A stretch of 64,000 nt of DNA from VXRD01 sp965232265 (GTDB lineage: Bacteria; Latescibacterota; UBA2968), in contig CBDDPH010000002.1 of assembly GCA_965232265.1 (NCBI GenBank), positions 620,001 through 684,000 of the forward strand, read 5' to 3'. This document shows positions 1 to 7,293 of the stretch, in pieces. The notes under the pieces are model-generated. The model was given only the letters and a program-made list of their open reading frames with translations. It was not told the DNA's origin and ran no database searches. How positions within the stretch are numbered: the first letter of the stretch is position 1; every line of letters begins with the position of its first letter. The position numbers were made by a program, and so were the translations under genes.

Positions 1-135
1 ATCCCACAGGCCGTTGAGGTTTTGCCAGTGTTGGCGCACCATTTGAGGGCGCGGGTGTTCTAACAGGGCGTTATCGGGGGAGACCTTTTCCGCAAAAGGC
101 GTTGAGATGTGTTTGGTCACGGGGTTATAGGCCAT
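1..135 (-). CDS. Glycoside hydrolase family 2 protein, N-terminus (partial)
   Basis: The 45 residues before the window edge end in PRPQMVRQHWQNLNGLWD, which matches the conserved start of the sugar-binding domain of GH2 enzymes (beta-galactosidase / beta-glucuronidase type). The catalytic domain lies outside the window, so substrate cannot be judged. The ATG is at 135, only 3 nt after the stop of the upstream dioxygenase-HEAT gene, so the two are probably co-transcribed. In context it would be the last visible gene of a sulfatase / oxidoreductase sugar-catabolism cluster. Confidence 0.8.
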   Translation of the reverse strand, partial: MAYNPVTKHISTPFAEKVSPDNALLEHPRPQMVRQHWQNLNGLWD

Positions 136-138
136 CTC

Positions 139-1548
139 TTAAGCTACCTTTTTGGGTCTTCTTTGTGTCTGACCTCTGGGTTCGCTGTCCCAGCGCAGTG
201 CCTGAAGGCGGTGCATGGCGGCTCTGAGGGCTTCGGGCGTGCCGATGCGATAGAGGCCGTGTACCGCAAATCCGCGCACGTAGTGGTTGCCATCGCGCAT
301 GGCGTCTGCCAGTTCGGGAATGGCTTCTTCGGCATGGATGCCCAATCGCGCGAGGGAGAGGGCGGCATTGCGTCTCACAAAGTCGCTTTCATCCGTGACG
401 AGGATGTTGGCGAGCGGGCGCACGGCTTCCGCGGTGTTCTGACTCGTGGTGCCCAGGGATTCTGCTGCATGGGCGCGTGTGTCTTCGTCGGTGTCCTGCA
501 ACAGGGCGATGAGGTCGGGCGTGGCTGATTTTGCTCGCAAGCCCAGGTCGCCGAGGACATCGACTGCACGCATGCGGATTTTTGGGTCCGGATTTTTGGT
601 GAGTTCGATTAGTGCGGGTACGGCGATTTCGCCGACGTTTGTGAACCCGTATCCGGCGTTTCGCGGCGGGTTCTCATCTTCCGTGTGTTTGAGTGCGTCA
701 ATCATGGCGGGAATCGCTTTTTCGCCCTGTAATCCGAGGGTGTAGGATGCATTGAGGGCGGCGGCTTCGTCTGGATTGGCGAGTTGCTCGCTCAGGGTTT
801 CGATGGATGCCCCGTTGCTCGCGTGTTCGGGCGCTTTGCCCAGGTGCCAGTTCCACATGGCCTGCCATGTCGGTTCTTGTGGATCGTCGGATGCGATCCA
901 TGTTTCGTCGCTGTGATCCCAGGTCGGTTCGGTAGGCTCTGTCATGCGCGTGAATAGGAATTTGACCATGTGGCGCGTGATGTCTGTGTAGTTGGCTTCT
1001 TTTTTGTGCAGGATGTCGTAGTGGATGAGTGCGACGGTTCCCGCGGGGCCCGCTGTGAAGAGGTGTTCGCCTTCTTGGTCGCGGTCGGTGATGTATTGCG
1101 ATCTGGGGGTTACGCTGGTCGGTCCCATTTCGCGGGGTGTGTCTTGGGGATAGTACATGGCCATCATCCAGCGGCAGTGGTGATGGCGGCGGTTTTGGTC
1201 GGCGCAAAATCGGCTGTTGTGCAAGCTGTCTTTGTGCATGGTGCGCGCATCGCTGCCGGGACGGCTTTCGTGAACGTGGCGGTGCAGGTGCAGATAATAA
1301 TCGGGTCCGAGGATGCTGGAGAATGCGCCGTGGACAATGGGGTGATCCCATACGTCTTGCAGTTCTGGTACGGCGGGGAGGAGGTTGTTACCGGGATTTC
1401 TGCCGCTGTTTTTTTCAAAGGATTCATCGATGCGTTTATAGACTTTTTCGTGAAATCCCTCCGGGAAGTCGGGGTGGAGGATCAAATAGCCATCGCGGAT
1501 GAATTGCTGCATTTGCTCGTCGGTCAATAAGACGGGTTTGTCTGCCAT
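139..1548 (-). CDS. Phytanoyl-CoA dioxygenase (PhyH) domain fused to HEAT repeats
   Basis: Residues 1-205 form a PhyH-type Fe(II)/2-oxoglutarate dioxygenase. The metal triad is visible as H105-K-D107 and H181, with R192 as the likely 2-oxoglutarate-binding arginine. Residues 265-450 are alpha-helical HEAT/PBS-lyase-like repeats of about 37 residues, recognisable by recurring A(I/V)P-L and R--A---L-LG patterns. PhyH proteins are usually 250-300 residues, so this 469-residue protein is a true two-domain fusion; the HEAT part probably binds a partner protein. The start at 1548 has an AAGGAA ribosome site. It lies 95 nt after a second PhyH gene and 3 nt before the GH2 gene. The substrate is unknown. 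Confidence 0.88.
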   Translation of the reverse strand: MADKPVLLTDEQMQQFIRDGYLILHPDFPEGFHEKVYKRIDESFEKNSGRNPGNNLLPAVPELQDVWDHPIVHGAFSSILGPDYYLHLHRHVHESRPGSDARTMHKDSLHNSRFCADQNRRHHHCRWMMAMYYPQDTPREMGPTSVTPRSQYITDRDQEGEHLFTAGPAGTVALIHYDILHKKEANYTDITRHMVKFLFTRMTEPTEPTWDHSDETWIASDDPQEPTWQAMWNWHLGKAPEHASNGASIETLSEQLANPDEAAALNASYTLGLQGEKAIPAMIDALKHTEDENPPRNAGYGFTNVGEIAVPALIELTKNPDPKIRMRAVDVLGDLGLRAKSATPDLIALLQDTDEDTRAHAAESLGTTSQNTAEAVRPLANILVTDESDFVRRNAALSLARLGIHAEEAIPELADAMRDGNHYVRGFAVHGLYRIGTPEALRAAMHRLQALRWDSEPRGQTQRRPKKVA

Positions 1549-1643
1549 GTTGGGTTCCTTTTTGGGGTTATGGGTGGTTGGATATATAAATATTTCACAA
1601 TACCTCTATTTAATCAAGCACATTCTGTTTCGTGCTGTGAATG

Positions 1644-2426
1644 CTACAATTGCAACGCGAGGCTGCCCTGATTTTTCTCATTGAGCGCATCCGTGTAATC
1701 CCTGCGCTCAAAGAACTGGCTGGTGTCGTAGAGAAAGGCGTATTTGCCGTTTCGATCACAGCCGGTTTCGAGGGCGACGCGGTTGATTTCGGCGATGTTG
1801 GGATAGGAGGGCCAGAGGATGCCGTCCTCGCAGTAGGAAGTGTCGATGAAGTAGCGTTTGTAAATGCCGCCGCCGGGTTTGGGTCGGCGGGCGTGTTGCA
1901 GGGCGGAGTGGACGATGACGATGGAGCCGGGAGCCAAATTGTCGATGGTGCGCGAGCCGGGCAGGTCTTCGAATTGAAATTGGCGAAAGGCATCGTTGGC
2001 CATGACTTTTTTGTGGGTGCCGGGCATGACGAGGAGGTCGCCCACTTCGCCGTTCAGGCCGTCCATGTACATGAATACGTGGACCATCAGGTGCGAGCGA
2101 TTTGTGTGCGGGATTTGTGCGTAATCCTGATGCCACGCTACCCCGCGTTCTCCGGGCAGTTGCCATCGGGCGTGGATGTGGTGATGGACGAATTTTTTGC
2201 CTTTCATCAGGTCGGCTACGCGATCTACAACACCGGGTTCAGAGGTGAGGAGGCCGAGTTCGGGATACGCCATGAGCATACGGCGTTTGTCCGTTTCGCG
2301 GTCGATCATGAGTTGATCGACGTCGGCTTTGATGCGCTCGTTGAGGTCGTGATCGAAGAGGCCTTCGAATACGAGGTATCCCTCTTCGTCAAATTGGGCG
2401 ATGTCGTCGGGTGTGAGGTGGTTCAT
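1644..2426 (-). CDS. Phytanoyl-CoA dioxygenase family protein
   Basis: A 260-residue Fe(II)/2-oxoglutarate-dependent oxygenase of the PhyH family. The iron triad is H99-Q-D101 and H178, with a basic residue (K190/R191) placed to hold 2-oxoglutarate. The open frame runs further upstream, but the start at 2426 is preferred because it has a GGGGAGG ribosome site and gives a normal PhyH N-terminus (domain starting at 'DIAQFDEEGYLVF'). The ATG overlaps the sulfatase stop codon (ATGA), which indicates translational coupling. It probably hydroxylates a small organic acid or sugar-derived compound of the cluster; the sequence does not tell which. Confidence 0.9.
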   Translation of the reverse strand: MNHLTPDDIAQFDEEGYLVFEGLFDHDLNERIKADVDQLMIDRETDKRRMLMAYPELGLLTSEPGVVDRVADLMKGKKFVHHHIHARWQLPGERGVAWHQDYAQIPHTNRSHLMVHVFMYMDGLNGEVGDLLVMPGTHKKVMANDAFRQFQFEDLPGSRTIDNLAPGSIVIVHSALQHARRPKPGGGIYKRYFIDTSYCEDGILWPSYPNIAEINRVALETGCDRNGKYAFLYDTSQFFERRDYTDALNEKNQGSLALQL

Positions 2427-3913
2427 GGGTCCTCCCCTAAATGGATGTACGCCAGATGCATATCGGGGTTGCCGTGGGCAAAGTTGCCGTCGCAGGCTTT
2501 GAGGAGTTGGCGTGCGAGTTGATCGACTTTGTCGGGATATTCGGCGGCGAGGTCGTTTTCTTCCCGGTAGTCGTCCAGGATGTTGTAGAGTTGAAAGCCG
2601 TTGGTTTTGTTGATGTGGCGCAATTTCCAGCCGTCGGCTGTGGTGAGGGCGGGACCGAGGCGCGATGAAAAGACGACGGGTGCGTGGGGGCGTTGCTCTT
2701 TGCCCAAAAGGGTGGGCAAGAAGGATTCGCCGTCTTTCCAGCCGGGTGTTTCCTGCCCTGTGAGATCGGATAACGTGGGCATAAAATCGTAATTGGCGAT
2801 CATGTGATCGGTTGTGCCGGGAGAGATGCGACCGGGCCAGCGCGCGATGTAGGGCAGGCGAGTGCCGCCTTCCCAACTCGTCCATTTGAGGCCGGCCATG
2901 CCGTCGTTGCCGTTGAATACATCACCGCTTTGTTCGGTTGTGTGTCGGGTGGTGATGTCGTCATAGCGGATGCCGTCGAGGCTTTGTTTTTTGACGGTGC
3001 GGCCTTGTTGTGCGGCGTAGATTTCGTGGCCGTTGTCAGAGCTGAAGAAGACGATGGTGTTGTCGGCAATGCCGAGCGCGTGGAGTTCGTCGAGGATGAT
3101 GCCAACGGTGTCGTCAAGGCGGAGGATCATGGATGCGTATTCTTTTTCAAAGCCGGTGAGTTCTGGCGCGTCTTTTACGCCCGGGTGAATTTCGGGAACG
3201 GAGATGGGGCCGTGGGGCAGTTGCGAGGGGTGGAAGAGGAAGAAGGGTTGGTTGCGATTTTTGCGGAGGAAATCGACGATTTTGTCGTTGAAGAGGTCCT
3301 GGGAGTAGGTGACTTTTCCGGTCATGTCGTGGCGGATGGCTGCGTTTTCCGGGGATTCTGAACCGGGGTGGTTGCCGCAGTCGGGATGGGTGTTGCCGGG
3401 TATTTCGACTATGTCGCCATTTTCAAAGAGGAATGGCGGATAGAAGCCGTGACAGAGTTGATGGTCGTAATAGCCGTAGTGGTAATCCCAGCCGTGCCTA
3501 CGAATGCGTTCTGGCGTTGTGGCAAAGCCCCATTCGAGTTTGCCGATTTGTCCCGTGACATAGCCTGCGCGTTGTGCGATTTGCGCGAGAAAGACTTCGT
3601 CGGGGCGTTCTTGAAGGCCGGTGTTGTTGATGAGTTCGGCAATGTGTTCAAAGGTCATTGCGCCTTCGGCCATGGGGCGGTAGAGACCGCCTCTGGTGAA
3701 GGTCCAGCGGCCCGCGTGTGCGTCGTGATAGCCGGTCATGAGGCTGGCGCGTGCTGGGGCGCAAAAGATGCAGCCATAGGCGCGGGTGAATTGCAAGCCT
3801 TCGCGGGCGAGGCGGTCGATATTGGGGGTTTGAAAGTGTTTTTGGCCGTAGCAGGAGAGCATGCCGCGGCCCAGGTCGTCGCCGTAGATGTAGATGATGT
3901 TGGGATTGGACAT
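2423..3913 (-). CDS. Type I sulfatase (formylglycine-dependent)
   Basis: A 496-residue arylsulfatase/alkaline-phosphatase superfamily hydrolase. Metal ligands are at the N-terminus (GDDLG, D12-D13). The sulfatase signature C51-A-P-A-R55 followed by ASLMTG contains the cysteine that must be converted to formylglycine, so a maturase is needed elsewhere in the genome. There is no signal peptide (the protein starts MSNPNIIYIYGDD), so as written it would act in the cytoplasm on imported sulfate esters. It overlaps the following PhyH gene by 4 nt and starts 11 nt after the MocA-type oxidoreductase, which supports one operon for sulfated sugars or similar sulfate esters. Confidence 0.93.
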   Translation of the reverse strand: MSNPNIIYIYGDDLGRGMLSCYGQKHFQTPNIDRLAREGLQFTRAYGCIFCAPARASLMTGYHDAHAGRWTFTRGGLYRPMAEGAMTFEHIAELINNTGLQERPDEVFLAQIAQRAGYVTGQIGKLEWGFATTPERIRRHGWDYHYGYYDHQLCHGFYPPFLFENGDIVEIPGNTHPDCGNHPGSESPENAAIRHDMTGKVTYSQDLFNDKIVDFLRKNRNQPFFLFHPSQLPHGPISVPEIHPGVKDAPELTGFEKEYASMILRLDDTVGIILDELHALGIADNTIVFFSSDNGHEIYAAQQGRTVKKQSLDGIRYDDITTRHTTEQSGDVFNGNDGMAGLKWTSWEGGTRLPYIARWPGRISPGTTDHMIANYDFMPTLSDLTGQETPGWKDGESFLPTLLGKEQRPHAPVVFSSRLGPALTTADGWKLRHINKTNGFQLYNILDDYREENDLAAEYPDKVDQLARQLLKACDGNFAHGNPDMHLAYIHLGEDP

Positions 3914-3924
3914 TGAAATTCCTT

Positions 3925-4974
3925 TTATAGCTCGGTGACATCGACGGCTTTGCGCTCTATTGTGGCTTTGTGCGCGGCGTGGATGAGGGAGAGGTTGTGG
4001 CGGGCGTGTTCGGCGGTGATGGGAGGTGGTTTGCCTTCGGCGAGTGCTTTGAATGTGGCGGCAAAATAGTTGGCGTGTCCAGCGCGGGACAGGGCGTCGG
4101 TGCTGAGGCCATGGTCGAGGTCAACGGATCGCCATCTGCGGTCGGCTTTGTCGAGGTAGCGGAGTTCGCGTCCGCGCCCGACAATGCGGATGGCATGCGT
4201 GCGGGTATAGACTTCGCATATACTCTGGTCGCCGCTGGGCATGCCCCAGGATGTCGAGACGGTGGAGATGGCACCGTTTTCGTGTTCAAAGAGGAGAAAG
4301 GCGACGTCATCGACATCGAAGTCGAAGAATTTGGTCTGTACGCGGGCTTCGATGTAGCGCACGGGTGAGCCGATCATGGCTTCGATGAGGTAAATTTCGT
4401 GGTAGGCGCTGTCGCCGATACAGCCGCCGCCGGCTGCCTTAGATGCGCGCCAGACGTTGTTGGGGTCGGCCTGGTCTTCTGTTTTGCCAAAGAGGGAGAG
4501 GGCACGGCCCGTCTGGGGTGTTCCCGTGTTTTCCTCGCGCAGTAGTCGGAGTGCTTCTGCGGTTCCGGGTGTGTAGAGGAAGTTGTGTACGATGGCGTAG
4601 GGGACGTTGTGTGTTTTTACGGCGTTGAGGAGTTGGTCGGCTTCTTCGAGGGATGTTGCCATAGGTTTTTCCGAGATGATGGCGACGCCTGCTTGCGCGG
4701 CTTCGATGACGTGTTCGGCGTGCAGGTGATGGGGGGTGGCGATGATGACGGCGTCGAGTTCGGCGCGGGCGAGCATGTGGCGGTGGTCTTCGTAGCGTTG
4801 TTCTGATACGATGTCTGCGGCTGTGCCAACGCGGTTTCTGTTTTCGGGGATGGGATCGGCAATTGCCGAGATGGTCGCGAGGTCGGGTATGTCGAGCAGG
4901 CCCTGGAGATGCGATTTCTGGACGATGCCACCGCAGCCGATCAGGCCCAGGCGGATGTTTTGTTCACGGGGCAT
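3925..4974 (-). CDS. Gfo/Idh/MocA family NAD(P)-dependent oxidoreductase
   Basis: The N-terminal Rossmann fold is shown by LGLIGCGGIVQKSHL, and the family signature EKPMA is near residue 92; the C-terminal alpha/beta domain carries H-E-IYLIEAMIGSP. Members oxidise or reduce sugars, inositols and sugar acids. Two ATGs are possible (4983 and 4974). The second is chosen because AAAGGA lies 9 nt before it but only about 1 nt before the first. This start gives 349 residues and an 11-nt overlap with the upstream monooxygenase gene. The substrate is probably a sugar released by the sulfatase or GH2 enzyme of the same cluster (inference). Confidence 0.92.
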   Translation of the reverse strand: MPREQNIRLGLIGCGGIVQKSHLQGLLDIPDLATISAIADPIPENRNRVGTAADIVSEQRYEDHRHMLARAELDAVIIATPHHLHAEHVIEAAQAGVAIISEKPMATSLEEADQLLNAVKTHNVPYAIVHNFLYTPGTAEALRLLREENTGTPQTGRALSLFGKTEDQADPNNVWRASKAAGGGCIGDSAYHEIYLIEAMIGSPVRYIEARVQTKFFDFDVDDVAFLLFEHENGAISTVSTSWGMPSGDQSICEVYTRTHAIRIVGRGRELRYLDKADRRWRSVDLDHGLSTDALSRAGHANYFAATFKALAEGKPPPITAEHARHNLSLIHAAHKATIERKAVDVTEL

Positions 4975-6049
4975 TGCGATCATTCCTTTCCGCGATTTTC
5001 TGCGCGATGTGTTCCGCGTCGCGTCCCACGCCGCGCAGGAGATGTGATCCGACGGTGTGTTGAAATTTTAAGCCGACAAAGAACAGGCCGGGGATGCCGA
5101 CGCCGCGGGTGTGTATGGGTCCGTTTTTGTCAAATGCGGATTCGGGATGGTGTACGCGGATGAATTTGTGGTCGGGTCTAAAGCCGGTACACCATAAGAC
5201 GGTTAGGTTTTCTATGCTGATAATTTCGCCGTCGGCGCAGAGGATTCCGCGATGGTCGGCATCTGTTACGCGGCCGACCCGTTGTACGCCGTGGTGTTTT
5301 GAAAGCCAGCGCGGCGATGGTGCCATGGCGGGGTCTCCCCCGTGCCATTGGCGCATAATGCGCTGTCCGATTCGCGATTGTCGCTGGATTTCGAATACTG
5401 GGAGCAGGCGAGAGAATACGCCGATGGGGATGCCCAGTATAGACCAGGGGACGACGCCGTTGCCGCTGAGTGCGAATGAGAGGGTTTCAAATTGACGCGA
5501 TTGCGCCAGGTCTAGGCAAATTTGGACGCCACTGCTGCCGCTGCCGACGATGAGGACGTTTGGGGTTGTGATCTGGTCGGGATTTCGATAGGCCGATGAG
5601 TGGAGCTGGGGGGTTGATTGCGGCAGTTTTTTCGCGGCGTCTGGTACAAAGGGTTGGGCAGCATGCCCGGTGCAGATGGCGACGTTGGTCGTTTGATAGG
5701 TTTGGGTGTCTGTATGGACATACCAGGTGTTTTCGCCTTCGGCAACTTGCGTGACGGTGACGCCTTCTTGCAATGGGGGGTTGACCATCTGGCGATACGC
5801 GCAGAAATAGTCGAGTGCTTCTTCGCGCGTGGCGGTATCGTACCAGGCTTTGTGCGGTGCGAACGGTTTTTGCATGCCGGGCAGTGTGTTCATCCAATTT
5901 GCGGTGTTTAACCGAAAGCTGTCCCAGCAGTTGTGCCAGGCAGAGAACACCCGGTCGCGCTCCAATACGAGGTGCTCGACCCCGCGTTGTTGCAAGTAAT
6001 AACTCAGTGTTATGCCGGCCTGCCCACCGCCGATAATGATGGTGTTCAT
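4964..6049 (-). CDS. FAD-dependent, NAD(P)H-binding flavoprotein monooxygenase
   Basis: This 361-residue protein has two dinucleotide-binding motifs: GGGQAG at residues 7-12 for FAD and GSGSSG near 170 for NAD(P)H. It also has the flavin-monooxygenase / thioredoxin-reductase-like 'LNTANWMNTLPG' region seen in YdeN/CzcO-type proteins. It is predicted to oxygenate a small organic substrate or act as a cation-diffusion-linked oxidoreductase; the family is broad. The start at 6049 has GGAAG 8 nt upstream, which is better than the TTG at 6064. It is the first gene of the minus-strand catabolic cluster and overlaps the next gene. Confidence 0.86.
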   Translation of the reverse strand: MNTIIIGGGQAGITLSYYLQQRGVEHLVLERDRVFSAWHNCWDSFRLNTANWMNTLPGMQKPFAPHKAWYDTATREEALDYFCAYRQMVNPPLQEGVTVTQVAEGENTWYVHTDTQTYQTTNVAICTGHAAQPFVPDAAKKLPQSTPQLHSSAYRNPDQITTPNVLIVGSGSSGVQICLDLAQSRQFETLSFALSGNGVVPWSILGIPIGVFSRLLPVFEIQRQSRIGQRIMRQWHGGDPAMAPSPRWLSKHHGVQRVGRVTDADHRGILCADGEIISIENLTVLWCTGFRPDHKFIRVHHPESAFDKNGPIHTRGVGIPGLFFVGLKFQHTVGSHLLRGVGRDAEHIAQKIAERNDRNAP

Positions 6050-6076
6050 GATATGGTCTTCCAAAAAACAAAAGTA

Positions 6077-6134
6077 TCCGCAGGCATGTCCCTGCGGGTG
6101 TAAGCAGGGATGGACGCAGATGGACGCAGATTCT
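6077..6134. repeat. Intergenic repeat with short palindrome and CGCAGATGGA units
   Basis: Bases 6077-6112 are identical to 38281-38316. This part folds as a small hairpin (CCGCAGG..CCTGCGG) and is followed by tandem ACGCAGATGG-type decamers, as at 33160, 38318 and 41541. It lies between the catabolic operon promoter region and the end of the short ORF. Confidence 0.8.
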
Positions 6135-6138
6135 TAAA

Positions 6139-6315
6139 TTATGTCACCGAGTCGCCACCAAGCGCGTGTGTGATGACCTGTTGCAGACAATCCGGCTCGT
6201 TCAGGAAGTAAACACCATCTGCCTCGCCGTGTTCCCAACGTCTGCGCTGCCTGCGCCAGAAGTTATCGGCGTATTCGGTGATCAGATCAAGAACGATGTT
6301 CTCCAGTCCGCACAT
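6139..6315 (-). CDS. Hypothetical 58-residue protein downstream of the coiled-coil gene
   Basis: This short open frame is rich in charged and aromatic residues (for example WRRQRRRWEHGEADGVYFL) and ends at a TAA at 6139. It is in the same frame as the coiled-coil gene and begins 15 nt after its TAG stop. A GGAGG site is present, but 18 nt before this ATG, which is too far for good initiation. It may be a separate small gene, a C-terminal extension reached by stop read-through, or the remnant of a longer gene. No family was recognised; its composition looks protein-like. Confidence 0.4.
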   Translation of the reverse strand: MCGLENIVLDLITEYADNFWRRQRRRWEHGEADGVYFLNEPDCLQQVITHALGGDSVT

Positions 6316-6330
6316 CTTGCATGACTTATC

Positions 6331-7293
6331 CTACCTCCAAGAAAAGAATATCCCACGTTTTTCTATCAATTTTTCTACGAGGTTGTGCAATTCATTCACT
6401 TGGGTATCAATATCTGCGATAGCGTCAGTTGAGCTTTTGGCGGTTTCCTTTGCGAAGTTGCCGATTTGCTTGACTTCCTCATCTATCTCATTCAGTTGTT
6501 GTTTTTCTGCCAGTTTTTCCACGAGGTTGTGTAACTCATTCACTTGGGTATCGATATCTGCGATAGCGTCAGTTGAGCTTTTGGCGGTTTCCTTTGCGAA
6601 GTTGCCGATTTGCTTGACTTCCTCATCTATCTCATTCAGTTGTTGTTTTTCTGCCAGTTTTTCTACGAGGTTGTGCAATTCATTCACTTGGGTATCGATA
6701 TCTGCGATAGCGTCAGTTGAGCTTTTGGCGGTTTCCTTTGCGAAGTTGCCGATTTGCTTGACTTCCTCATCTATCTCATTCAGTTGTTGTTTTTCTGCCA
6801 GTTTTTCCACGAGGTTGTGCAATTCATTCACTTGGGTATCGATATCTGCGATAGCGTCAGTTGAGCTTTTGGCGGTTTCCTTTGCGAAGTTGCCGATTTG
6901 CTTGACTTCCTCATCTATCTCATTCAATTGCTGTTTTTCTGCCAATTTTTCTACGAGGTTGTGTAACTCATTCACTTGATTACTAATCTTTGCGATGGCA
7001 TTGTCTGTGTTCTCGTTGCTTGTCTGAATAAACGTTCTGTTTTGTTTTATCTCTGTATCCAGCCTGTCCAATTGTCCGTGGATGTTCAACTCGGAAAGCT
7101 TTGTAATTATTTCTCCACAGACACGAATGAAAGGTTTTAACTCACTTACCAGTTGTTCTGAGGCAGTCCGTATTGCTTCGTTCTGTTCCTTACCCCTTTC
7201 AAGAATTGTCGCTGCATCGCGCATTCGTCCCAATTCAGCAGCGATGTTCTGAATGCCTTGCTCAGCCTCAAGAATTTTATCGGTGTCAACCAT
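6331..7293 (-). CDS. Coiled-coil protein with four near-identical 48-residue repeats
   Basis: This 320-residue soluble protein is almost entirely coiled coil. Residues 100-310 contain four near-identical copies of a 48-residue unit (NELHNLVEKLAEKQQLNEID ... STDAIADIDT), with a diverged partial unit in front and a short tail GIFFSWR. There are no membrane segments or catalytic motifs. The start at 7293 is preferred to 7299 because AGGAG lies 7 nt before it. It overlaps the end of the nuclease-helicase gene by 8 nt, so the two are translationally coupled and probably work together. The repeats could set the length of a rod or a multimeric scaffold (inference). Confidence 0.8.
   Translation of the reverse strand: MVDTDKILEAEQGIQNIAAELGRMRDAATILERGKEQNEAIRTASEQLVSELKPFIRVCGEIITKLSELNIHGQLDRLDTEIKQNRTFIQTSNENTDNAIAKISNQVNELHNLVEKLAEKQQLNEIDEEVKQIGNFAKETAKSSTDAIADIDTQVNELHNLVEKLAEKQQLNEIDEEVKQIGNFAKETAKSSTDAIADIDTQVNELHNLVEKLAEKQQLNEIDEEVKQIGNFAKETAKSSTDAIADIDTQVNELHNLVEKLAEKQQLNEIDEEVKQIGNFAKETAKSSTDAIADIDTQVNELHNLVEKLIEKRGIFFSWR
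6370..6977. repeat. 144-bp tandem repeats (about 4.2 units) inside the coiled-coil gene
   Basis: The anchor TATCTGCGAT recurs at 6411, 6555, 6699 and 6843, exactly 144 bp apart. Units differ by only a few, mostly third-position, changes (for example TCTACGAGG/TCCACGAGG), so the array is recent or kept homogeneous by recombination. Because 144 is a multiple of 3, loss or gain of units keeps the frame. Confidence 0.95.

Noticed and set aside
6370..6977. Possible CRISPR or other spaced repeat
   Set aside because: Units are contiguous and coding, with no unique spacers.
6278..6979. Long plus-strand open frame with repeated hydrophobic units opposite the coiled-coil gene
   Set aside because: It is the antisense reading of the 144-bp repeats; the minus frame has a ribosome site, coupling to the helicase gene and a convincing coiled coil.
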